Source: Oscillospiraceae bacterium
GTDB lineage: Bacteria > Bacillota > Clostridia > Oscillospirales > CAG-272
Length of the DNA stretch: 64,000 bases
Direction of reading: 5' to 3'
Assembly (NCBI GenBank): GCA_015064385.1
Contig: SVSI01000001.1
Location: 157,637-221,636, forward strand
Shown here: piece after piece, positions 8,597 through 16,011 of the stretch
Position numbering within the stretch: position 1 is the first letter of the stretch
Layout: each line of letters opens with the position of its first letter
Translations under genes and position numbers: made by a program
The notes under the pieces: model-generated
Seen by the model: the letters and a program-made list of their open reading frames with translations, nothing else
Databases searched by the model: none
Told to the model about the DNA's origin: nothing

Positions 8597-8633
8597 GATT
8601 TTATAGGTCGTGGTGGATTTTATCAGAGTAAGC

Positions 8634-9599
8634 TTACGCCCACCACATTTCTCCTGCTTTTTCCGTTATAAGTACGTTCTTGAGGAAGGAAATTGCCTTC
8701 TCGAGACCTTCTTTGGGTGACATAAGAGCGTCCTCGTGCTCGATGCTGATAGCTCCGTCATAGCCAACGGTCTTGAGCGCGCTGATAATAGCGTTCCACT
8801 CGAGCTGCGAATGTCCGTATCCGACCGTGCGGAATACCCACGAACGGTTGAGAATGTCGCCGTACGACTTATAATCAAGAACTCCGTTGACCTCGGTGTT
8901 TCTCTTGTCGATAGCGGTATCCTTTGCGTGGAAGTGGTGGATAGCACCCTCGAGCGCCTTGATCGCCTCGACGGGATTTATGCCCTGCCAGAAAAGGTGG
9001 CTGGGGTCGAAGTTTGCGCCGATGATGTCACCGACCTCTGCGCGAAGGCGGAGGAGAGTTTCGGGATTGTAAACCACGAACGACGGGTGCATCTCGAAGG
9101 CGATCTTCGTGATGTTATGCTCTTTCGCGAAAGCGGCGGTCTTTTTCCAGTAGGGAATGACCTTTTCCTTCCACTGCCACTCGACGATCTTGAGATTATC
9201 GTCCGGCCAAGCACATACTACCCAGTTGGGGTAGAGCGAGTTTTCGCAGTCGCCGGGGCAACCCGAGAATCCGATAACGGTATCTACACCGAGCGCCTCT
9301 GCAACGAGGATAGCGTCCTTAAATTCGCTGTCGAACTTTTCTGCGATAGCTTTCTGGGGGTGGAGTGGGTTACCGTGACAACTGATGGCGGAGATCTCCA
9401 TATCGTACTTTGCAAGAAGCGCCTTGTACGCTTCGAGCTTGGATGCGTCCTCGAGAAGCTCACGAGCGTTGAGGTGAGCGTTTCCGGGATATCCGCCTGC
9501 ACCGATCTCGATGGTATGAACGTCAAGCGATGCGAGATATTTGAGAGCGTCCTCGAAATCAAACTGTGCGAGGACGGGATTCATTACTCCGAGTTTCAT
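8634..9599 (-). CDS. Sugar phosphate isomerase/epimerase, TIM barrel (1)
   Basis: A 321-residue protein of the xylose-isomerase-like TIM barrel superfamily. Likely metal ligands are in FEMHPS, NFDPSHL, FHAKD and ISIEHED, the standard Glu/Asp/His/Glu arrangement at strand ends. The start at 9599 follows a GAAAGGA ribosome site; a TTG at 9617 would sit upstream of it. The family isomerises or epimerises sugars and keto-sugars; this member starts MKLGVMNPVLAQFDF, as do several catabolic paralogues found next to Gfo/Idh enzymes. The gap to the next gene is 34 bases. Confidence 0.85.
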   Translation of the reverse strand: MKLGVMNPVLAQFDFEDALKYLASLDVHTIEIGAGGYPGNAHLNARELLEDASKLEAYKALLAKYDMEISAISCHGNPLHPQKAIAEKFDSEFKDAILVAEALGVDTVIGFSGCPGDCENSLYPNWVVCAWPDDNLKIVEWQWKEKVIPYWKKTAAFAKEHNITKIAFEMHPSFVVYNPETLLRLRAEVGDIIGANFDPSHLFWQGINPVEAIKALEGAIHHFHAKDTAIDKRNTEVNGVLDYKSYGDILNRSWVFRTVGYGHSQLEWNAIISALKTVGYDGAISIEHEDALMSPKEGLEKAISFLKNVLITEKAGEMWWA

Positions 9600-9620
9600 A
9601 TCTAAAATTCCTTTCAAAAA

Positions 9621-10454
9621 TTACAGACCGAGAGTTCTGAGGTATGCGCGGCTCTTTGCTGCGGCTTCGAGCGAGGGGATGTCGTACGACTGGTCCTGCT
9701 CAACTATGATATACTCGACGTTTGTCTTTTCAAGTGCCTTGAGAATAGCGGGGAAGTCCTGAATTCCTTCGCCGAGAGGACGGAACTCAAAGCCGGTCTC
9801 TTCTCTCGACTTGCCGCCCTGCGGCTTTCCGTTGTTGCCGATAAGTGCGTAAACGGGACCGCCGCCAAGCTTCTTGCATGCGAAGTCCTTGAAATGGATG
9901 ATTTCCATTCTGTCGGCGTATTTTACAAGGTATTCTGCGGGATTAAGTCCTGCGTAGTGTACCCAGCACAGGTCAAGCTCGGGATCTATCTCGCCCTTGC
10001 CGAATACTTCGTAAAGAATGTCGAGGAGATATTTGCCTTCGAAGGTGTTGAACTCGAAATCGTGGTTGTGGTAGCACATCTGAATGCCGTTATCGGAGAG
10101 AAGCTTTGATACCTCTGCAAACTCCTTGACGGTGTTGTCCCAGCTCTCCGATCCCGCAAGCTTCGTCTTGTCGTACCACGGAACTGCCGAGTATTTTACG
10201 CCGAGAGTTTTCATAAAGTCAGCGGCCTCCTGACCTTTTTCGAGGTAGAGATCGACCTTCTGATGAACAGAGATGGCGGTAAGACCGATCTCGTCGAGCA
10301 TAGCGCGGAGCTCCTCTGCACTGTGATCGAAGTATCCTGCGAACTCAACGTAGTCGTATCCGATCTCCTTTACCTTTTTAAGAGTAGCTTTTACGTCCTT
10401 TGCCATTTCGTCGCGTACGCTGAAAAGCTGTAATCCGATCTTATAATTTTTCAA
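9621..10454 (-). CDS. Sugar phosphate isomerase/epimerase, TIM barrel (2), TTG start
   Basis: A 277-residue TIM-barrel protein starting (M)KNYKIGLQLFSVRDEM, the common opening of this family. Metal-site segments: CYHNHDFEF, LDLCWVHYAG, IHFKDF and YIIVEQDQ. The start is a TTG at 10454, because AGAAGG lies eight bases ahead and no ATG suits; a longer in-frame stretch upstream has no homologous look. It is only distantly like the neighbouring isomerase, so the two probably act at separate steps. It ends 21 bases before the start of isomerase (1). Confidence 0.82.
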   Translation of the reverse strand: MKNYKIGLQLFSVRDEMAKDVKATLKKVKEIGYDYVEFAGYFDHSAEELRAMLDEIGLTAISVHQKVDLYLEKGQEAADFMKTLGVKYSAVPWYDKTKLAGSESWDNTVKEFAEVSKLLSDNGIQMCYHNHDFEFNTFEGKYLLDILYEVFGKGEIDPELDLCWVHYAGLNPAEYLVKYADRMEIIHFKDFACKKLGGGPVYALIGNNGKPQGGKSREETGFEFRPLGEGIQDFPAILKALEKTNVEYIIVEQDQSYDIPSLEAAAKSRAYLRTLGL

Positions 10455-10488
10455 AATAATTACCTTCTTTCTGTTATGTTGTGAGTAC

Positions 10489-10515
10489 GCCTCGAAGCGC
10501 AAAGCGCTCCGAGGC
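10489..10515 (-). other. Intra-operon GC hairpin
   Basis: A stem of GCCTCG/CGAGGC plus GCGC/GCGC (10489-10500 with 10504-10515) without a T-run lies between two operon genes. It looks like an mRNA processing or stabilising element more than a terminator. Confidence 0.5.
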
Positions 10516-10536
10516 AGAACTTGTTATGCGCTTTGT

Positions 10537-11703
10537 TTAGATCTCGGGAATTATGACCTCAACCTCGTGTCCGCATTTCGAGGACTTAACGATGTGGTCG
10601 ATAATTGCCTGATTGTAGAGGATCTCGCTTGAAGGAACGGGAGCTTTTCCGCCGTTCTTGATAGCGTCAAGGAAGGAACGGAGCTTGTGATAGAACTCAC
10701 CCTCCTTGGGAGCTGCCTGCATCGGGATCTCGGTAGCAACGCCTACGCCCGTGCCTTCGACGTTGTGGTAGATCTTGAGAGGTCCGCCGATGGTGCCGTT
10801 CCAGCACTCGGTCGAGGGGATACGGAGCGATCCCTTGGTACCCATAATGATGGTGTCGCCGGGAGTGTCAAGGTGCATAGCCCACGCGATACGGAAGTCA
10901 AGGATTATGCCGCCCTCAAGACGGATAAGACCGCCTGCGAAATCGTCAACCTCGAAAATGTCTGCATATTCTGCGGGCTTGTTCTGAGTGGTCCAGTACT
11001 CGGGATCTTTTCCGAAATAATCGGTGGTGAATCCCGAAACGGTAAGGGGTTTCGGATAACCGAGAGCGTTAAGCACCATATCGAGCGAGTAGCATCCGAT
11101 ATCCGCCATAGCGCCGATACCTGCGGTCTTGTCCTCGATGAAGGTGGTGCCGAAGGGAGTGGGGATGCCTCTGCGGCGTCCGCCGCCGGTCTGGATATAG
11201 TAGATCTTGCCGAGCTGTCCCGACTGAACGATCTTCTTAACAAGCTGCATATTGGGGTTGAATCTAGGCTGGAAGCCGATGGAAAGGATCTTTCCGCTCT
11301 TCTTCTCGGCTCTGATGCACTCTACTGCCTCTTCGGTGGTTACGGTGAAGGGCTTCTCGAGCATTACGTGTACGCCGTGCTCAAGCGCGTCGATAGCGCA
11401 AGGAGCGTGCTGGCGGTTATAGGTGCAGATGCAGACAGCGTCAAGCTCTTCTGCCTCGAGCATCTCGTGGCCGCTGAGATAGCATCTTGCTTCCTCTTTA
11501 CCGAATTTCTTCATAAACTTTTCTGCCTTACCGGGGATGAGGTCAGCGCCTGCGACCACGTCAACGTCGGGCATCTTGAGAAGCTGAGTCATGTGAGCTT
11601 CTGCTATCCAACCGGTACCGATAATTCCTACCTTGAGCTTTTTGCTCGCGTCAATGGTAACGACGGTCTGGTCTTCTTTGAATGCGTCAAGAATGTTTGC
11701 CAT
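10537..11703 (-). CDS. Gfo/Idh/MocA family oxidoreductase (2)
   Basis: A 388-residue dehydrogenase with Rossmann motif GTGWIA at 29-34 and EKP at 116-118, followed by GAMADIGCYSLDMVLNALG in the C-terminal domain. It has an N-terminal extension of about 22 residues compared with the first oxidoreductase, from which it is clearly divergent. It is the first gene of the minus-strand catabolic run and faces the AraC gene across a 209-base region with operator-like repeats. GGAG precedes the ATG at 11703. Two such enzymes in one operon suggest an oxidation plus a later re-reduction of a keto-sugar; this is inference. Confidence 0.87.
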   Translation of the reverse strand: MANILDAFKEDQTVVTIDASKKLKVGIIGTGWIAEAHMTQLLKMPDVDVVAGADLIPGKAEKFMKKFGKEEARCYLSGHEMLEAEELDAVCICTYNRQHAPCAIDALEHGVHVMLEKPFTVTTEEAVECIRAEKKSGKILSIGFQPRFNPNMQLVKKIVQSGQLGKIYYIQTGGGRRRGIPTPFGTTFIEDKTAGIGAMADIGCYSLDMVLNALGYPKPLTVSGFTTDYFGKDPEYWTTQNKPAEYADIFEVDDFAGGLIRLEGGIILDFRIAWAMHLDTPGDTIIMGTKGSLRIPSTECWNGTIGGPLKIYHNVEGTGVGVATEIPMQAAPKEGEFYHKLRSFLDAIKNGGKAPVPSSEILYNQAIIDHIVKSSKCGHEVEVIIPEI

Positions 11704-11751
11704 AGGTAAAATCTCCTTGCTTTATAAAAATGTACTTAAAGATTTCGTATA

Positions 11752-11797
11752 ATATTGACATCGGGCAGAATGTCTGCTATAATCAGAATGTCAATAT
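11752..11797. promoter_or_regulatory. Operator-like inverted and direct repeats in the divergent AraC region
   Basis: ATATTGACAT at 11752-11761 and its perfect inverse ATGTCAATAT at 11788-11797 flank a centre that also holds the direct repeat CAGAATGTC at 11766-11774 and 11784-11792 (18-base phase). A further ATTGACAT lies at 11867-11874. The repeats cover the core promoter on the plus strand; on the minus strand only a TATTAT -10 (11754-11749) with a poor -35 is visible, as expected for an activator-dependent promoter. Confidence 0.6.
11755..11783 (+). promoter_or_regulatory. Sigma-A promoter of the AraC-led operon
   Basis: TTGACA at 11755-11760 and TATAAT at 11778-11783, spacer 17. It overlaps the repeats described for the AraC region, so autoregulation is likely. 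Confidence 0.85.
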
Positions 11798-11912
11798 AGT
11801 ACTAATGTAATTATAGGACGCTTAAAGAAATTCTTCTACAATAATTTTGACCTATTCTTATACAAAATTGACATTTGAACCGTTTTATTGCCATAAAAGG
11901 AGGTCGAACTTG

Positions 11913-12764
11913 ATGAAAAACGAAATAGTCGCTGCGAGTCTTCCCAATACACGCGTACATATATCTTACCAGAAAACGAAGGTCAATTATCTTTGCAGAG
12001 TGCATCTTCACGACGAGATCGAGCTTCTTCGTGTCGTTGAGGGCAAGCTCAAATGCGTAGTCGGAGACGACGAGTATTTCGCCGATGCGGGCGAGGTTAT
12101 TTTCGTAAACTCGAGAGTACCGCACCTCGTTACCGTTGCCGAGGGCAAAACCGAGCAGATACTCGTTCAGTACCGTATAGACGACTATATTGATAATTCA
12201 CACAGCAAGATAGGAACGGTGCTGGCGCGTTTTTCCGAATATACCGACAGACAGTGCTTCGTACTTCAGAACTGCAAGGAGCTTTGCGACAGTATCGACC
12301 TTATGTATCGGGAATTTATAAACAAGGATACGGGATACGAGGAGTACGTAAAGTCGCAAATATACTCTACGATCGCCTATCTCAGCAGATACAAAATAAT
12401 TGAAAACAACAACAAGATGCTTACAAAGCCGAGCATCGTCAGAATTATGCCCGCTCTTGAATACATAGACGAGAACTATGCAAAAGAGATCTCGCTCGAG
12501 GAGATAAGCGGAGTGCTTAACGTAAATTCGTCCTATTTCTGCCGTCTTTTCAAGGCGGCTACCGGATCGAGCTTTTGCGAATATCTGAATTTCGTACGTA
12601 TCAGTAAATCGGAAAAGCTGTTCAAGGACAGCAAAAAGAGTATTATGGAAATATCTCTTGACGTGGGCTTTGCGTCAGTTACGTATTTTAACCGTATGTT
12701 CAGAAAAATCAAGGGCTGCACTCCCAGCGTTTACCGCAAGGCAGTAAGCGCGGACGCAGTCTGA
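11913..12764 (+). CDS. AraC family transcriptional regulator with N-terminal cupin
   Basis: A 283-residue regulator. The N-terminal half is a cupin-type sensor (HLHDEIELLRVVEGKL, then NSRVPHLV), the C-terminal 100 residues a double helix-turn-helix of AraC type (LEEISGVLNVNSSYFCRLFK and the second helix pair ending VGFASVTYFNRMFRKIKGCTPS). The start at 11913 follows a near-perfect AAAGGAGGT at 11897-11904; the longer reading frame upstream is not needed. It is divergent from the catabolic run and directly precedes HAD, MFS and GDPD genes, so it probably senses the substrate of this locus and controls both arms. Confidence 0.9.
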   Translation: MKNEIVAASLPNTRVHISYQKTKVNYLCRVHLHDEIELLRVVEGKLKCVVGDDEYFADAGEVIFVNSRVPHLVTVAEGKTEQILVQYRIDDYIDNSHSKIGTVLARFSEYTDRQCFVLQNCKELCDSIDLMYREFINKDTGYEEYVKSQIYSTIAYLSRYKIIENNNKMLTKPSIVRIMPALEYIDENYAKEISLEEISGVLNVNSSYFCRLFKAATGSSFCEYLNFVRISKSEKLFKDSKKSIMEISLDVGFASVTYFNRMFRKIKGCTPSVYRKAVSADAV

Positions 12765-12782
12765 TCGGAAGGAAAAGCAAAA

Positions 12783-13589
12783 ATGAATATAAAAGATAAA
12801 AAACTGTTTCTTTTCGATATGGACGGAACGATATACCTCGGAAACCGTCTTTTTGACGGCACCACCGATCTTCTCTCGCTCATAAAGGAGCGTGGAGCGA
12901 GATATATGTTTCTTACTAATAACTCCTCCAAAAGCGCCGATGCGTACGTTGAAAAGCTTGGGAAGCTCGGTATAAAGGCAGAGCCGAGCGACTTCTTTTC
13001 TTCCACCGAGGCAACCATCTCCTTCCTTCTCAAAAACGGATACAAGAACAAGAAAATATACGCCTTCGGAACAGAGTCGTTCAAAAAACAGCTCTCGGAG
13101 GCGGGACTTGATATTACCGATAAATACGGCGAAAACATTTCGGTCCTTCTTTGCGGCTTCGATACCGAGCTTACCTTTAGGAAGCTGGACGATGCCTCGC
13201 ATCTTCTCTTTGACGGCGCAGAGTTTATCGCCACGCATCCCGACTGGGTATGTCCCACCGAATACGGCTGCGTGCCCGACTGCGGGTCGGTCTGTCAGAT
13301 GCTGACCATTGCCACTGGCAGGGAGCCGAGGGTGATCGGCAAGCCAAAGCCCGATATGGTCTATGCCGCCGCAGAGCTTTGCGGTGTGTCTCTTGAAGAT
13401 ACCGTTATGATAGGCGACAGGATATATACCGATATTGCCTGCGGAGTTAATGCCGGAATTGATACTATCCTCGTGCTTTCGGGAGAAACGAGCGCACAGG
13501 ACGCAGCGAAAAGCGAAATAAAACCGACTGCAATATGTGAAAACGTAAAAGAAATATACGAAAAGTATCTTGGAAAGGAAGATCTGTAA
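12783..13589 (+). CDS. HAD-IIA family sugar/nitrophenyl phosphatase (NagD-like)
   Basis: A 268-residue HAD phosphatase of subfamily IIA. Motif I FDMDGT holds nucleophile Asp12 and Asp14; motif II is LTNNSS; GKPKPD supplies the motif III Lys; motif IV is MIGDRIYTDI. The C2A-type cap between motifs II and III is of normal size. Known relatives dephosphorylate sugar phosphates, glycerol phosphate or phosphoglycolate. It starts 18 bases after the AraC gene and its TAA abuts the ATG of the MFS gene, so all are co-transcribed. The substrate here is unknown, but the downstream GDPD makes glycerol phosphate a possibility. Confidence 0.88.
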   Translation: MNIKDKKLFLFDMDGTIYLGNRLFDGTTDLLSLIKERGARYMFLTNNSSKSADAYVEKLGKLGIKAEPSDFFSSTEATISFLLKNGYKNKKIYAFGTESFKKQLSEAGLDITDKYGENISVLLCGFDTELTFRKLDDASHLLFDGAEFIATHPDWVCPTEYGCVPDCGSVCQMLTIATGREPRVIGKPKPDMVYAAAELCGVSLEDTVMIGDRIYTDIACGVNAGIDTILVLSGETSAQDAAKSEIKPTAICENVKEIYEKYLGKEDL

Positions 13590-14993
13590 ATGAAACTCAA
13601 TACCAAAAGAACGGTACTTATAGGATTTGCCTTTATGGCGATCTGCGCCTTTTGGCAGCTTTACGACACGGTAGTCCCTCTGCTTCTCAAATACACCTTC
13701 GGTGTTATGGACGAGGTAAAGGTTGGCGGTATTATGGCGCTTGACAACATCTTTGCACTCTTTATGCTTCCGCTTTTTGGCGCTCTGTCCGACAGAACGC
13801 ACACCAAAATAGGAAAGAGAATGCCTTATATCGTGTTCGGAACGATGGCGGCAGTCGTATTTATGATGCTTATGCCGATATCCGCGAAGGTGCAGAACCT
13901 TACGCTCTTTATCGCGGCGCTTTTCCTTGCGCTCGTTGCAATGAGCACCTTCCGTTCCCCCGCCGTTTCGCTGATGCCCGACGTCACGCCCAAGCCCCTT
14001 CGCTCAAAGGGCAACGCGATAATAAACCTTATGGGCTCGGTAGGCGGACTTATCGCCCTCGTGCTTCTTATGGTGCTTGACACCTCTAAATACAACTACG
14101 TTTGCCCCAAGGGACACGTTACCGAAAATCTCGGCGGCGGAGTCCAGGAGGCGCTTTGTGCAGACTGCTCGGTAAAATATTCGGGAGTAAACGAAAACCT
14201 TACCAGAATAAACCCCGATTATACACTCGTTTTTGCTATCCTCGGCGCAATTATGGTCCTTTCCGCGATCGTTATCTTTGCTTTCGTTAAAGAAAACAAG
14301 TTCGTTGCCGAAAGGGAAGCTCTCGAGAAGGCAAACGGAATTGCAGACGAGGACGAAAACGACTCTGCGACGGGCAAAAAGATGCCCAAGGACGTAAGAC
14401 GCAGTCTTGTCTTTATGCTTCTCTCGGTCGCATTCTGGTATATGGGATATAACGCAGTCACGTCTGCGTTCTCGAGATATTCGGTAGAGGTATGGCATCT
14501 CACCGACACGGGAACGTCCAAATGCCTTATGGTGGCTATGGGCGTTGCGCTGGTTGCATTCGTTCCGATCGGTATTATTTCAAGCAAGATCGGACGTAAA
14601 AAGACGATCCTTGCCGGAGTGCTGCTTCTTGCGCTCTCATTCCTCGTTGCGGGATTTTGTAAGTTTGACTGGTACATAAATCTTCTTTTCGGACTCGTCG
14701 GTATCGCGTGGGCGGCAATAAACGTCAATTCTTTCCCTATGGTAGTTGAAATGAGCCGCGGAAGCGACATCGGTAAATATACGGGATATTACTACACCTT
14801 CTCGATGGCGGCACAGGTAATAACCCCCGTACTTTCGGGAGTTTTCCTCAATATCGACTATAAATTCCTTTTCCCGTACGCAACCGTTTGCGTGCTGCTT
14901 TCATTCGTTACTATGCTTATGGTAAAGCACGGAGACAGCCGCATTGAAACCAAGGATGCTATGATGGAAGTCCTTGCGGGAGGAGACGACTGA
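13590..14993 (+). CDS. MFS transporter, GPH/SLC45-like sugar symporter
   Basis: A 467-residue, about 12-helix permease. The segment SDRTHTKIGKRMPYI after the second or third helix is the signature loop of the GPH/SLC45 sugar:cation symporter group, repeated in degenerate form as SSKIGRKKTI in the second half. A cytosolic or lumenal insert near residues 175-190 carries CxxC pairs (VCPKGH, CADCSVKY), which is unusual and might bind metal. Its ATG follows the HAD stop immediately, and its stop overlaps the GDPD start by one base. It probably imports the substrate broken down by the divergent enzymes. Confidence 0.85.
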   Translation: MKLNTKRTVLIGFAFMAICAFWQLYDTVVPLLLKYTFGVMDEVKVGGIMALDNIFALFMLPLFGALSDRTHTKIGKRMPYIVFGTMAAVVFMMLMPISAKVQNLTLFIAALFLALVAMSTFRSPAVSLMPDVTPKPLRSKGNAIINLMGSVGGLIALVLLMVLDTSKYNYVCPKGHVTENLGGGVQEALCADCSVKYSGVNENLTRINPDYTLVFAILGAIMVLSAIVIFAFVKENKFVAEREALEKANGIADEDENDSATGKKMPKDVRRSLVFMLLSVAFWYMGYNAVTSAFSRYSVEVWHLTDTGTSKCLMVAMGVALVAFVPIGIISSKIGRKKTILAGVLLLALSFLVAGFCKFDWYINLLFGLVGIAWAAINVNSFPMVVEMSRGSDIGKYTGYYYTFSMAAQVITPVLSGVFLNIDYKFLFPYATVCVLLSFVTMLMVKHGDSRIETKDAMMEVLAGGDD

Positions 14994-15829
14994 TGCTCGT
15001 TTTTGTTGCCGTTTTGCTCTCCCTTGCTTTGCTTATTATGATCCTTTACCCCGTGTCGCTGATGCCTGCCAGAAGAAAGCATCGGAATACGGACGAGATA
15101 AAAAAATACCGTTACGCGCACAGGGGCTTTTTCTCGCGCGAGAAAAATATCCCCGAAAACTCTCTCACGGCATTTTCTGCCGCAATAGATAACGGATACG
15201 GCTTTGAGCTCGATCTGCATCTTACCGCCGACAAAAAGCTCGTCGTAATACACGATACCTCGCTAAAAAGAACGGCAGGCGCCGATATTTCGGTGTGTGA
15301 CGTAACGTACGGCGAGATCTCTGCGTACTTACTTGAAAAAACGGATGAAAAGATCCCTCTTTTCGAGGACGTGCTTGAGCTGAACGCGGGAAAGGTCCCG
15401 ATGGTCATTGAGCTCAAGGTCGATAAGGGTAACGCCAAAGAGCTGGTTGAATATACTCTGAGGGCGCTTGAGGGATACACGGGGCTCTACTGCATAGAAT
15501 CGTTCTATCCCGACGCTCTTATAGCGCTCAAAAAGTCCGCTCCGGAGATAATGCGCGGTCAGCTTTCGTGCGACGTGCGACGGGAGGACAAGTGCTTTTC
15601 AAGGATCAAAAATTTCGTTTTGAAAAATCTTCTCACCAATTTTCTCACAAAGCCCGACTTTATCGCGTACGCGCACGAGGACAGAGATCTTTTCTCCTTC
15701 TCGCTGTGTAAGGAGCTTTACCGTCCCTGTGTTTTCTACTGGACGGTAAGGGATAAGGACACGCTCTGCATAGCCGAAAAAGAGGGCGCGGGAGTGATAT
15801 TTGACTCGTTTGATCCAAGCGAAAAATAA
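14993..15829 (+). CDS. Membrane-anchored glycerophosphodiester phosphodiesterase
   Basis: A 278-residue GDPD-family enzyme hydrolysing glycerophosphodiesters to glycerol-3-phosphate and an alcohol. One N-terminal membrane helix (residues 3-22) anchors it. Catalytic signature: HRG at 43-45, Glu72 and Asp74 in ELDLHLT, and His87 in VIHD; VIELK follows in the barrel. The start overlaps the stop of the MFS gene by one base, so translation is coupled. A strong terminator ends the operon. Its place in a sugar locus suggests use of glycerophosphodiester-linked substrates, but it could be a passenger. Confidence 0.9.
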   Translation: MLVFVAVLLSLALLIMILYPVSLMPARRKHRNTDEIKKYRYAHRGFFSREKNIPENSLTAFSAAIDNGYGFELDLHLTADKKLVVIHDTSLKRTAGADISVCDVTYGEISAYLLEKTDEKIPLFEDVLELNAGKVPMVIELKVDKGNAKELVEYTLRALEGYTGLYCIESFYPDALIALKKSAPEIMRGQLSCDVRREDKCFSRIKNFVLKNLLTNFLTKPDFIAYAHEDRDLFSFSLCKELYRPCVFYWTVRDKDTLCIAEKEGAGVIFDSFDPSEK

Positions 15830-15833
15830 GATA

Positions 15834-15867
15834 AAAACGCCGCGGAACTCAAAAACCGCGGCGTTTT
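15834..15867 (+). terminator. Intrinsic terminator of the AraC-HAD-MFS-GDPD operon
   Basis: A 12-bp perfect stem (15834-15845 with 15856-15867), GC-rich, 10-base loop, ending in TTTT. Confidence 0.9.
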
Positions 15868-15922
15868 CGTGCTTTATAAGGTATAAAAACGAAAAAAATC
15901 GAACGGGCGCGCCAAAAAATGT

Positions 15923-15951
15923 TTGACAAATATACGTTTATGTGATATAAT
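15923..15951 (+). promoter_or_regulatory. Sigma-A promoter of the lysozyme-dockerin gene
   Basis: TTGACA at 15923-15928, spacer 17, TATAAT at 15946-15951: full consensus. Confidence 0.9.
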
Positions 15952-16011
15952 CGTGTAAGGTGGCGGAGAAGCCGCATCAGTAATTTTGAAACGGAAGGAG
16001 AGGTCGTATTT

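Noticed and set aside
10687-11709. A 340-codon open frame on the plus strand opposite the second Gfo/Idh gene
   Set aside because: The minus strand encodes a full dehydrogenase with all motifs; the plus frame has no ribosome site and no recognisable domain, so it is a shadow of codon bias.
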